A stretch of 64,000 nucleotides of DNA from Erythrobacter insulae (lineage in GTDB: Bacteria > Pseudomonadota > Alphaproteobacteria > Sphingomonadales > Sphingomonadaceae). Below are positions 26,426-34,433 of this stretch, piece by piece. Each line of letters starts with the position of its first letter. The stretch's first letter is position 1. The stretch is taken from NCBI RefSeq assembly GCF_007004095.1, contig NZ_VHJK01000001.1, positions 62,001 through 126,000 of the forward strand, given 5' to 3'. The position numbers and the translations under genes are program-made. Below the pieces are notes generated by a model that was not told the DNA's origin, did not search any database, and was given only the letters and a program-made list of their open reading frames with translations.

Positions 26426-28024
26426 TCAAACGTTGATATCGTTAGGGCGGTTTTTACGCAGCCATCCGGCAACCCACATACGGGTCAGCGGGAGTGCGGT
26501 GAAAACGCTGGTGAACAGGCCGATGATAAGCACGACGGCGAAACCGCGGATCGGGCCGGACCCGAAAAAGCCGAGCAAACAGGCCGAAATGAAGTTTGTG
26601 ATGTTGGCATCGTAAATCGCTCGGCTCGCTTCTTTATAGCCGTTTTCGACTGCCGCGATAACCCGCCGCCCTCGTTTGCGCTCTTCCCGGATGCGCTCGT
26701 TGATCAGCACGTTGGCATCAACTGCCGCGCCAATCGTCAGCACGAAACCGGCAATACCGGGCAGTGTCAGGGTGCTGTTGGCGAACGCCATAATGCCAAG
26801 CAGCATAAGCACGTTGAACACCAGAGCGATCGTCGCATAGACGCCGAAACGGCCATAGGTCGCAATCATCAAAACGATGACTGCGATACTGCCGATCAAC
26901 ATGGCGAGCAGGCCGCGCTGGATCGAATCCGCGCCGAGTTCAGCGCTCACCGTGCGTTCTTCGATAACAGTCAGCGGAACCGGCAATGCACCGGACCGCA
27001 GCGAGATTGCGAGATTGTTTGAACTGTCAGCGGTAAAGCTGCCCGAAATCTGCGCCGAGCCGCCACAAATCGGCTCATTGATGTTCGGAGCCGAAAGCAC
27101 TTCCTCATCAAGGATAATGGCAAAAGGCTTGTTCACGTTCTGCTGGGTCAGGCTGCAAAACCGTGTCCCGCCTTGCACATCGAACTGAATGGTCACAACA
27201 TTTTCGTTGGTCTGCGGATCGACACCCGCCTGCGCTCCGGTAAGCCGGTCTCCGCGAATCCCGCCAAGCCGCCGCACAGCAATCGATTGACCTTCAAAAT
27301 CTGTCCCGTCGGCATAGGGGAAAATCTGGCTGCCCGGAGGCGCAATGCCCGCCTGAACATTGGAGGGCAGTGCGTTTTGATCGACCAGTTTGAATTCAAG
27401 CTGAGCGGTTTGGCCCAGCAATTCTTTCAGAGCCTCTGGATCATCAAGTCCCGGCACCTGAACCACAATGCGGGTATCGCCCTGACGAATGATCGTCGGT
27501 TCGCGTGTACCCAGCTCGTCAATCCGGCGGCGCACAACTTCGGTCGCGCTTTCCATCGCATCATTGACCGCAGTCTCGATCCCGCTTTGCGTCGGGGTGA
27601 GCACCATGCGCTGACCATCGATTACGCTCAGGTCCCACTCGCGCACCAGATCCTGACCCTGCATCATCGGTTCGAGCAAGCCGCGCGCACGATCGATATC
27701 GCTCGCTTCGTTCAACATAAAGGACAGCTTGCCCTCGGACGTCGAAATATCGCCAATGCGGATGCGCGGTTCGGCGTTGCGCATCGCCTGACGCACGGCC
27801 TCTTCCATATTCTGGAGCCGCTGCGCTGCGACTTCGTCCGCTTCGGCCTCAAGCAGAAGGTGCGATCCGCCTGCAAGGTCAAGACCAAGATTAACGCTTG
27901 GCTCAGGCAGGGCATCGGGCCAATCGACCCCGCCTGCACCGAACAGCGAAGGCAGCGCCATTATTACCGCCGTGAGGGTAACCACCCACAGCATAATCTT
28001 CTTCCAAAGGGGAAAATCCAGCAT
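26426..28024 (-). CDS. secD: Protein translocase subunit SecD
   Basis: This 532-residue protein starts at the ATG at 28024. It has an N-terminal TM (MLDFPLWKKIMLWVV), a large periplasmic domain of about 330 residues including LGLDLAGGSHLLLEA, and the C-terminal TM bundle with TLTLPGIAGFVLTIGAAVDANVLINERIRE (given here as two adjacent motifs, TLTLPGIAGFVLTIG and AAVDANVLINERIRE). The Asp and Arg residues of that region are characteristic of proton coupling. It works with SecF and SecYEG. yajC ends 38 bases upstream and secF begins 13 bases downstream. Confidence 0.96.
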   Translation of the reverse strand: MLDFPLWKKIMLWVVTLTAVIMALPSLFGAGGVDWPDALPEPSVNLGLDLAGGSHLLLEAEADEVAAQRLQNMEEAVRQAMRNAEPRIRIGDISTSEGKLSFMLNEASDIDRARGLLEPMMQGQDLVREWDLSVIDGQRMVLTPTQSGIETAVNDAMESATEVVRRRIDELGTREPTIIRQGDTRIVVQVPGLDDPEALKELLGQTAQLEFKLVDQNALPSNVQAGIAPPGSQIFPYADGTDFEGQSIAVRRLGGIRGDRLTGAQAGVDPQTNENVVTIQFDVQGGTRFCSLTQQNVNKPFAIILDEEVLSAPNINEPICGGSAQISGSFTADSSNNLAISLRSGALPVPLTVIEERTVSAELGADSIQRGLLAMLIGSIAVIVLMIATYGRFGVYATIALVFNVLMLLGIMAFANSTLTLPGIAGFVLTIGAAVDANVLINERIREERKRGRRVIAAVENGYKEASRAIYDANITNFISACLLGFFGSGPIRGFAVVLIIGLFTSVFTALPLTRMWVAGWLRKNRPNDINV

Positions 28025-28061
28025 TGCCGCTTGTTCTCAGTCTTGTTGCGCTAAATCGGGA

Positions 28062-28409
28062 TTAATCGTTTGCGGCTGTGCCGCCGGGCGGAATGATATC
28101 GCCGATCGTGTGCTTTACGGCTTTGACCCGCACGTCTTTGGCAAGGTCGATTTCGACATACACGTCGTCCACCTTGGCCACTTTACCGACAAGGCCGCCT
28201 TGGGTGATAACCTGATCGCCCTTTTTCAGGCCCGTGATCTTTGCCTGATGTTCCTTCTGCTTTTTCATTTGCGGACGGAAAATCAAAAACCAGAAAATGC
28301 CGAAGATACCGATCCACGGAAGCAAGCTGAGAATGAAGCCCATTGGGCCACCAGACCCGGCGGCAGCTGCGCCGGCTGTCCCAAGCGTGTTGACGAGAAT
28401 ATCAAACAT
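28062..28409 (-). CDS. yajC: Preprotein translocase accessory subunit YajC
   Basis: This 115-residue protein has one TM segment (FILSLLPWIGIFGIFWFLIF) followed by the family motif RPQMKKQKEHQ and the small beta domain GDQVITQGGLVGKV. It associates with SecDF in the inner membrane. The N-terminus is Gly/Ala-rich, as usual. It leads the yajC-secD-secF operon, whose promoter must lie in the 365-base gap upstream. Confidence 0.95.
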   Translation of the reverse strand: MFDILVNTLGTAGAAAAGSGGPMGFILSLLPWIGIFGIFWFLIFRPQMKKQKEHQAKITGLKKGDQVITQGGLVGKVAKVDDVYVEIDLAKDVRVKAVKHTIGDIIPPGGTAAND

Positions 28410-28774
28410 ATCCGATCGAACCCTAAAACCTGGCGCAAACCGCGCCGCAATTGTGTGTCGTTATGCAGGTCAGAATGAACCAGGTGCGAATAACGCATTG
28501 GTCCGGCCTCCCCCGAATTCCGTGTAAGTGGGCGCGCGTAGCAGCATTGCAAGCGCCCGGCAATCGGTGCGCGAACGCCGCCGTATCATTTCACCCGAAA
28601 ACCGAATGTGGCCGGCATATCATCTGCTTGTCATCTGCTTTCGATCAAGTTTGCAACAATCCCGATCCAGCGCCGCCAAAGTATCAAGCGCCGCTGATGG
28701 CTGCACCGGTGCCGTTTGCAATCACACTTGCATGGCGGCCAACCTGACCCTATACGGCGCGCCTCCACTGGATA
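28410..28774. other. Non-coding gap between yajC and tRNA-Pro
   Basis: This stretch of 365 bases holds the upstream region of the yajC operon on the minus strand and the tRNA-Pro promoter at its right end. No convincing open frame, RNA fold or repeat was found in the remainder. Confidence 0.6.
28728..28756 (+). promoter_or_regulatory. Promoter of tRNA-Pro(GGG)
   Basis: TTGCAT at 28728-28733 and TATACG at 28751-28756 are separated by 17 bases. The predicted start point lies about ten bases before the mature tRNA at 28775, a normal leader for a tRNA gene. Confidence 0.65.
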
Positions 28775-28851
28775 CGGGAAGTAGCGCAGCCTGGTAGCGC
28801 ATCACACTGGGGGTGTGGGGGTCGCAGGTTCGAATCCTGTCTTCCCGACCA
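28775..28851 (+). tRNA. tRNA-Pro (anticodon GGG)
   Basis: At 77 bases with encoded CCA, its acceptor CGGGAAG pairs with CTTCCCG. The anticodon arm TCACA-CTGGGGG-TGTGG places GGG at positions 34-36. The D arm AGCGCAGCCTGGTAGCGC and TTCGAATC loop are standard. A second proline tRNA (TGG) lies at 41329-41405. Confidence 0.95.
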
Positions 28852-28966
28852 GTGGAGCCATTCATCGAACCGAGACATACGCTCGCCGCATAATGGTTGC
28901 CGCCGTGCAATATTTGTTCAAACGGCCGCACGGAACTTGCGCGAAGGCACTGCGTTGTACGGACTT

Positions 28967-31105
28967 ATGAAATTGCGAACTCTTCTGATCTCCACCGCGG
29001 CGATGACGTTTGGTGCCATCCCGCTGGCGGCCGAAAACACCGCGCGTGCCGACACCGGTGCCGAAACCGGCGCGGACGTTTCGAGCGATAGCAGCGCAAG
29101 CGCGGCTCAAGAGGGGTCATCCGAAACCAGCTCCGCCAACACCCGGCGCGTGTTCACGCCGGTCGATTTTGAACGCTTTGCCCCGCGCAGCGCGCTGGAC
29201 ATGGCCCGGCAAATTCCCGGCTTTTCAATCCAATCCAGCAGCGGCAACCGCGGTCTGGGTCAGGCAGACACAAACGTAATCATCAACGGTCAGCGCATTT
29301 CAGGCAAATCAAACGGCCCTGTCGCGGCGCTGCAACGTATTCCAGCCGAAGAGGTTGTGCGGCTTGAAATTGTCGATGGTGCCAGCCTGGATATTGGCGG
29401 GCTGACCGGGCAAGTTCTGAATGTCGTCACAAAATCGACTGGCGGAATTACCGGGCAATTCAGGTACTCTGCCGAATGGCGCTCTTTCGGAGTACCATTC
29501 CGTTGGGGTGACGGCCAAATCTCGCTCGCGGGAGGCGGGGAACAGACAGAATGGACTCTCAGCCTGGATAACGATGCCGGACGGCGCGGCAACGAAGGTA
29601 TCGAGCGGGTTTTCGATGCAGCGGACAATTTGATCGATACACGCGATGAACAATCCAACTTCGTCTCCGACCGCCCCAGCCTCTCCGGTTCTTTTGCGCG
29701 CACGGCCGACAATGGAAATATCCTGAACCTGACCGGCAGTGTCACGGCCAACCTGTTCGACCAAAACGAAACGTCGGCTCGCACCGGAATAATCTCACCG
29801 GTAGACCGCTTTCGCCTGTTCCGGTCGAAAGAGGATGAATTCAATTACGAAGTCGGAGCCGATTACAGTTTTGGCCTCGGTAGCGGTCAGCTCAAAGTTA
29901 TCGGTTATCGCCGTTACGAAGACAGCCCGACCTCGTCTGACGTAATAACGACATTCGCCGATGCGCGCCCACCCGAAGGATCGCTGTTTATCCGGGACGC
30001 CGACGAAGCGGAAACGATCCTGCGCACTGAATACACGATTGCCGGATTGGGCGGAGATATCCAGTTTGCTCTGGAAGGCGTGAAAAACTCGCTCGACATC
30101 GAATCAAGTTTGGAAGTGCGCGACGCCGCAGGCATCTTACAGCCGGTTGAATTCGACGGTGCCAGTGCGCGCGTAGAGGAAGACCGCGGCGAAGGCAGCC
30201 TGACCTATGGCCGCAAAATTGCCGACAACCTGCAAATGCAGCTGTCTTTCGGCGGCGAGTATTCAACGATCCGGCAAAGCGGCGTCGGGGGCCAGACGCG
30301 GTCTTTTTTCAGACCAAAGGGGTTTGCCGCGCTCGATTGGAAAGCCAACAAGACATTGAACCTGTCAGGCCGGATTGAGCGGGTCGTCGGCCAGCTCAAT
30401 TTCTTTGATTTTATCGCGACGACTGATCTCAATCAGGACCGCGTCAACGTCACAAACTCGAACCTTGTGCCCCCGCAAAGCTGGCTTTTCGAAGCAGAAG
30501 CAACCCAGAGCCTTGGTGCCATCGGGTCGGTCAATATCCGCGCATTTTATGAGGACCTGAGCGATTTTGTCGATCAGATCCCGATTGCAGGCGGCGGAGA
30601 GGCTCCGGGTAATGTTGACGCAGCCACAATCGCGGGGCTTGCAGGCGAAATAACGCTTTTGTTCGACCCGATCGGCGTTCGCGGGCTTAGGCTCGATACA
30701 AATTTCACGGTTCGCGATAGTGAGATCCTCGATCCGCTGACATCGCAGCCGCGCGACATTTCGGGCTTCCGGAATTTTGGTGTCGGCGTTGAAGTGCGGC
30801 AGGACTTTTTCGGTTCGGACTGGGCTGTCGGCGGGGCGTATGGCTATAGCGAAAACCGTCTGGCGGTTCGTTTGGGCGAGGTTTCCTTGCGATCCGAAGC
30901 GCCCGGTTTTGCGCGCCTGTTTGTCGAGCACAAAGATGTATTCGGGATGACGGCGCGCTTCCGCGTCGGGAATTTGATCGATCAACAAGACCGGTTCGAA
31001 CGTACAATCTTCCTCGATCGCACCGCCGGTCTGGTCGATTTTCGCGAGGACCGCGATCGCCGCTTTGGTGTGATCTATTCGTTCGATATCGAAGGCTCTT
31101 TCTAG
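28967..31105 (+). CDS. TonB-dependent receptor-like outer membrane protein
   Basis: The product has 712 residues from the ATG at 28967; a TTG ten codons upstream is less likely. A signal peptide (MKLRTLLISTAAMTFGAIPL) is followed by a Ser/Ala/Glu-rich linker, a plug domain (SALDMARQIPGFSIQSSSG, then GQADTNVIINGQRISGKS and VVRLEIVDGASL), and an outer-membrane barrel ending in an aromatic residue (IEGSF). The substrate is unknown; there is no neighbouring transporter. It is shorter than the second receptor at 45589-47928 and differs in plug sequence. Confidence 0.85.
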   Translation: MKLRTLLISTAAMTFGAIPLAAENTARADTGAETGADVSSDSSASAAQEGSSETSSANTRRVFTPVDFERFAPRSALDMARQIPGFSIQSSSGNRGLGQADTNVIINGQRISGKSNGPVAALQRIPAEEVVRLEIVDGASLDIGGLTGQVLNVVTKSTGGITGQFRYSAEWRSFGVPFRWGDGQISLAGGGEQTEWTLSLDNDAGRRGNEGIERVFDAADNLIDTRDEQSNFVSDRPSLSGSFARTADNGNILNLTGSVTANLFDQNETSARTGIISPVDRFRLFRSKEDEFNYEVGADYSFGLGSGQLKVIGYRRYEDSPTSSDVITTFADARPPEGSLFIRDADEAETILRTEYTIAGLGGDIQFALEGVKNSLDIESSLEVRDAAGILQPVEFDGASARVEEDRGEGSLTYGRKIADNLQMQLSFGGEYSTIRQSGVGGQTRSFFRPKGFAALDWKANKTLNLSGRIERVVGQLNFFDFIATTDLNQDRVNVTNSNLVPPQSWLFEAEATQSLGAIGSVNIRAFYEDLSDFVDQIPIAGGGEAPGNVDAATIAGLAGEITLLFDPIGVRGLRLDTNFTVRDSEILDPLTSQPRDISGFRNFGVGVEVRQDFFGSDWAVGGAYGYSENRLAVRLGEVSLRSEAPGFARLFVEHKDVFGMTARFRVGNLIDQQDRFERTIFLDRTAGLVDFREDRDRRFGVIYSFDIEGSF

Positions 31106-31158
31106 CGGTTGCGAAGCGTACCCTGCCCGCCTACCCCGTGGGTGAAGAGGATTTGCAA

Positions 31159-32055
31159 ATGACCGATAATGTCACCGCCCCCTTAACCAAAATGCGCTCC
31201 TGGCTGTTTGCGCCGGGCGACAGCGACAAGAAAATGGACAAGGCCATCGCGAGCGAGGCTGACATTGCCTTGCTCGATCTGGAAGATTCGGTGACACCCG
31301 AAAATAAAGCAGCAGCGCGCGAACAGGTCGCCGCGGCGATTGCGAATGCACCGGATAAATCACGCGTGTGGGTCCGGGTAAACCCATTGTCTGGCGAATG
31401 GACCGAGGCCGATCTGGATGCAGTGGTTTCAGCCGGGCCCGGCGGGATCTTTCTTCCCAAGGCCGAAGGCGGGCACGATGTCGAACGGCTCGATGCGATG
31501 CTGTCTGCGCGCGAAGTTCAGGCGGGGATGGATGTTGGCGCGATCCGCGTGGCCGCGCTGGTGACAGAAACCGCCGCCGCCATGTTCACCACCGGCATGT
31601 ATGACGGAGCGCCGCGGCTGGTCGCAATGAGCTGGGGCGCAGAGGACCTTTCAAGCGAGCTTGGCGCGCGCGAACAACGCGGTCCGGATGGTGAATACAG
31701 CCACGTCTATGAAATGGCGCGCAGCCTCTGCTTGCTCGGCGCGGTGAAAGCAGGCGTTGCTCCGATCGAGACAGTGCAACCAGAATTCCGCGACCTTGAT
31801 AAACTCGCCGTCCGCGCCAAAAGCGTGCGCGCTCAGGGATTTAGAGGGATGCTGGCCATCCACCCTGCGCAAGTTGCACCGATCAACGCTGCTTTCACAC
31901 CCAGCCCCGAAGAACTCGCCCATGCCCGCGCAGTGTTACAGGCCTTTGCCGACAATCCCGGTTCCGGCACCGTCTCGATGGATGGCAATATGCTGGACCG
32001 CCCGCATATGGTGCTGGCGCAAAGACTACTCGCAGAGGCCGGCGACGCCCAATAG
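31159..32055 (+). CDS. HpcH/HpaI aldolase / CitE-like CoA ester lyase
   Basis: The product has 298 residues from the ATG at 31159 (MTDNVTAPLTKMRSW); a GTG at 31138 is in frame but less likely. The TIM-barrel CitE-like pattern is clear: RSWLFAPGDSDKKMDKA, then ALLDLEDSVTPENKAAAR with the metal and substrate residues, VTETAAAMF, and GFRGMLAIHPAQVAPINAAF. Relatives cleave or form malyl-CoA, methylmalyl-CoA or citramalyl-CoA. The precise substrate cannot be chosen. It lies 53 bases after the TonB-dependent receptor gene. Confidence 0.88.
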   Translation: MTDNVTAPLTKMRSWLFAPGDSDKKMDKAIASEADIALLDLEDSVTPENKAAAREQVAAAIANAPDKSRVWVRVNPLSGEWTEADLDAVVSAGPGGIFLPKAEGGHDVERLDAMLSAREVQAGMDVGAIRVAALVTETAAAMFTTGMYDGAPRLVAMSWGAEDLSSELGAREQRGPDGEYSHVYEMARSLCLLGAVKAGVAPIETVQPEFRDLDKLAVRAKSVRAQGFRGMLAIHPAQVAPINAAFTPSPEELAHARAVLQAFADNPGSGTVSMDGNMLDRPHMVLAQRLLAEAGDAQ

Positions 32056-32126
32056 GGTTCTAACATTTTCCTACATGAACCGATTTGGTTACATAAGGCG
32101 CGACTCAATTCAATGGAGCGCGACAC

Positions 32127-32540
32127 ATGGCTATTCTCGAATCCCTTATCGGTCCGATCACCTCGATCCTCGACAAAATCATCCCGGACAAAGAAGCCCG
32201 TGCAAAGGCCAAGCTTGAGCTGATCAAGCTGGAGGGCACGCAGGATATGCGGATGATCGAGGCGCGCCTGCAAGCGATCGTCGCAGAAGCGCAATCAAAT
32301 GACCCATGGACGAGCCGCGCGCGCCCCAGCTTTCTCTATGTCATGTATGCGATGATCCTGTGGGCGATGCCGATGGGCGTGCTCGCAGCCTTCAACCCCG
32401 CCGCCGCAGGAGAAATCGCGCGCGGCATGAACGCTTATCTGAACGGCCTGCCAGAACCGCTCTATGCCCTGTTTGGCACCGGCTATCTCGGCTACACGGC
32501 GGCGCGCCAGTGGGGTAAGGTCAAGGGCGTGGAACGGTGA
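32127..32540 (+). CDS. Gene-transfer-agent-type holin (three-TM holin family)
   Basis: This 137-residue protein starts at the ATG at 32127 with GGAG nearby. The N-terminal half is an amphipathic charged helix region (DKIIPDKEARAKAKLELIKL). It is followed by a conserved NDPWTSRARPSFLYVMY segment, a TM at about 69-87 and a second hydrophobic stretch at about 105-125 with LFGTGYLGYTAARQWGKVKG. This matches the holin family described for release of gene transfer agents. No endolysin, capsid or tail gene is near. It may have been retained for vesicle or particle release. Confidence 0.82.
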   Translation: MAILESLIGPITSILDKIIPDKEARAKAKLELIKLEGTQDMRMIEARLQAIVAEAQSNDPWTSRARPSFLYVMYAMILWAMPMGVLAAFNPAAAGEIARGMNAYLNGLPEPLYALFGTGYLGYTAARQWGKVKGVER

Positions 32541-32555
32541 TTTCGACCGTCAATC

Positions 32556-32584
32556 TTGCGTTTACAAAGATGTGCGACTAATTC
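32556..32584 (+). promoter_or_regulatory. Candidate promoter for a leaderless small-protein/ART operon
   Basis: TTGCGT at 32556-32561 and TAATTC at 32579-32584 are 17 bases apart. The ATG of the small gene is only seven bases after the -10 box and has no Shine-Dalgarno sequence, so the transcript may begin at the start codon. Confidence 0.4.
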
Positions 32585-32590
32585 GTCATC

Positions 32591-32779
32591 ATGAGCAAAA
32601 CGGAACGCAACCAGCTTATTCTCAATAAGATCAAAGAGGCGACCGAGTTGGGTTTACAGTCGAAGGATGCTGCGCGCCGCATCCTGATCTCAGAGGGCAT
32701 ATATACGCCGAAAGGCAATCTCAAAAAAGAATTCGGCGGTCGCGGTGCAACGAAGCGCTCGGCCAAACGGGCTGCGTGA
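32591..32779 (+). CDS. Small basic protein upstream of the ART-like gene, possible antitoxin
   Basis: This 62-residue protein begins MSKTERNQLILNKIKEA. A helical N-terminal half contains LGLQSKDAARRILISEGIYT, and the C-terminal tail is Lys/Arg/Gly-rich (EFGGRGATKRSAKRAA). The size, basic charge and position eight bases before the ART-like gene suit an antitoxin or partner protein, but no named family is recognised. There is no ribosome site; it may be translated from a leaderless message. Confidence is good that it is a gene and low for the role. Confidence 0.6.
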   Translation: MSKTERNQLILNKIKEATELGLQSKDAARRILISEGIYTPKGNLKKEFGGRGATKRSAKRAA

Positions 32780-32787
32780 GCATCTAG

Positions 32788-33390
32788 TTGGCGAGGCTCG
32801 CCACATCTTTTATTCTTGGTTATCACGGCTGCGATTCCACCGTGGCTGCACGTGTTATAGCTGGCGAAATGCCGCTTTTAAAAAGCGATCGTGACTGGGA
32901 TTGGCTAGGCCCGGGCGCCTATTTTTGGGAAGCCGACCCTCAGCGCGCGATGGAATTTGCCGAGTGGAAGCAAGAACGCGGGGAAATTGATAATCCGGCG
33001 GTGATCGGGGCTGTCATAGATCTTAGAGAATGTCTCGACCTAACCAACCGAGATGACATTGAGCTTGTCGCAGCAGCCTACGCTTCATTTCACTCGCTCA
33101 ACCAAGCCTCCGATTTGCCTCTTCCACAAAATCAAAATGCGCCATCAGACCCTTTTGAAAACCTTCTTCTCCGATATCTTGATTGCGCTGTTTTTCGGCA
33201 TCTACACAGGCTCATAGAAGACACGTCGATTGAAAAGATCGATACAGTGCGAGGTATGTTTGAGGAGGGTGGAACCGCCTTTCCGGGATCTGCGATCAAA
33301 GCAAAAACCCACACGCAGATTGCAGTTAGGACCGATGACTGCATTAAAGGCATTTTTTACCCGCTCTCAGATGGGGCATTGCAGTTTTGA
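32788..33390 (+). CDS. Putative ADP-ribosyltransferase-fold protein, possible toxin
   Basis: This protein of about 200 residues starts at a TTG (32788), the only plausible start. Three motifs in order resemble the PARP/DUF3990-like ADP-ribosyltransferase fold: GYHGCDS with His13, LGPGAYFWEADPQRAMEFA with Tyr45, and THTQIAVRTDDCI near the end with Gln177 in the place of the catalytic acid. That gives an H-Y-Q set. It would transfer ADP-ribose from NAD to protein, RNA or DNA, or cleave NAD. A hand count gives about 50% G+C, below its neighbours. Its stop overlaps the aroQ start. The ART call is inference from motifs only. Confidence 0.6.
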   Translation: MARLATSFILGYHGCDSTVAARVIAGEMPLLKSDRDWDWLGPGAYFWEADPQRAMEFAEWKQERGEIDNPAVIGAVIDLRECLDLTNRDDIELVAAAYASFHSLNQASDLPLPQNQNAPSDPFENLLLRYLDCAVFRHLHRLIEDTSIEKIDTVRGMFEEGGTAFPGSAIKAKTHTQIAVRTDDCIKGIFYPLSDGALQF

Positions 33391-33836
33391 TCGCCGATAC
33401 AAACATCGTCTACGTCCTCAACGGCCCCAACCTCAACCTGCTCGGCCTGCGCGAGCCGGAGATTTACGGCTCGCAAACGCTCGATGATATTGCAGGAATG
33501 CTGGAGGATCGCGCGCGAGAGCTTGGCCTCGTTATCGACATGCGGCAAACCAATCACGAAGGAATGCTGGTCGATTGGCTACACGAAGCGCAGGCAGAAG
33601 GCGCACGTGCCGTCTTGCTCAATGCAGCGGCCTACACCCACACATCAATCGCGCTTCTGGATGCGATCAAAGCGATCCAAACCCCTGTTATCGAAGTGCA
33701 TTTGTCAGATCCCAAGACCCGTGAAACATTCCGGCACACATCATATGTGGGGATGGCTGCGGCCAAAACGGTGGAAGGCCACGGAGCCGATTCCTACCGG
33801 ATCGCGCTCGAAGCCGTAGCGTCAGGTGAAATCTGA
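33387..33836 (+). CDS. aroQ: 3-dehydroquinate dehydratase, type II
   Basis: This 149-residue enzyme catalyses the third step of the shikimate pathway. It carries the family opening VLNGPNLNLLGLREPEIYG with catalytic Tyr27, DMRQTNHEGMLVDWLHEA, NAAAYTHTSIALLDA and EVHLSD with the catalytic His. The only available start is TTG at 33387, inside the stop region of the ART-like gene (TTGA). There is no ATG or GTG before the conserved motif. Translation may depend on coupling to the upstream gene, an unusual state for a housekeeping enzyme. accB follows 93 bases later. Confidence 0.95.
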   Translation: MIADTNIVYVLNGPNLNLLGLREPEIYGSQTLDDIAGMLEDRARELGLVIDMRQTNHEGMLVDWLHEAQAEGARAVLLNAAAYTHTSIALLDAIKAIQTPVIEVHLSDPKTRETFRHTSYVGMAAAKTVEGHGADSYRIALEAVASGEI

Positions 33837-33929
33837 AACGTAAAATCATTTCGTTGATTTTGGGCAATTGCCACTTGCCAGCCGCAATTGGCGTGAATAG
33901 TCACATGCGAAACTACACAAGGGGTATGC

Positions 33930-34427
33930 ATGGCTACTAGTAAGCCGGCCGCTGGGAAAAAACCCGGCATGAACATTGAATCCAAACTCGTTCGCGAACT
34001 TGCCGAACTGCTGAACGAGACAGGACTTACCGAAATCGAAGTAGAAGATGATGGTCGCAAGATCCGCGTGTCACGCGGCGGTGTTGCCGCGTCTCCGACT
34101 ATGGCACCTGCGCCGATGGCCGCGCCGTCACCGGCACCGGTCGCGGCGGCACCTACTCCGGCGGCTGATGCCCCCGCAGCGGTGGACAGCCATGCCGACG
34201 CTTTGAAATGTCCAATGGTTGGCACCGTGTATCTGGCACCTGAGCCCGGAGCGTCGAACTTTGTTTCCGTCGGTGACGCGATCAGCGAAGGCGACACGGT
34301 TTTGATCATAGAAGCGATGAAGGTGATGAACCCGATTACCGCTGATAAATCCGGCACCATCAAAGCCATTCTGGTCGATAACGCGCAGCCGGTCGAATTT
34401 GATCAGCCGCTCGTTGTAATCGGTTAA
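33930..34427 (+). CDS. accB: Acetyl-CoA carboxylase biotin carboxyl carrier protein
   Basis: The protein has 165 residues. An N-terminal helix region ([19 protein letters not shown]) is followed by a Pro/Ala linker and the biotinyl domain with Lys131 in EAMKVMNPI, the biotinylation site. It carries CO2 between AccC and the carboxyltransferase in the first step of fatty acid synthesis. Start at ATG 33930; a second ATG out of frame overlaps it. accC starts six bases after its stop, so they form an operon. Confidence 0.97.
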   Translation: MATSKPAAGKKPGMNIESKLVRELAELLNETGLTEIEVEDDGRKIRVSRGGVAASPTMAPAPMAAPSPAPVAAAPTPAADAPAAVDSHADALKCPMVGTVYLAPEPGASNFVSVGDAISEGDTVLIIEAMKVMNPITADKSGTIKAILVDNAQPVEFDQPLVVIG

Positions 34428-34433
34428 ACCGAT

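Noticed and set aside
27173-28054. A 293-codon plus-strand frame opposite secD
   Set aside because: Shadow of a conserved gene; no recognisable motif or ribosome site.
33837-33929. A further accessory gene between aroQ and accB
   Set aside because: The 93 bases hold no open frame with a start and ribosome site; it is simply the accB leader.
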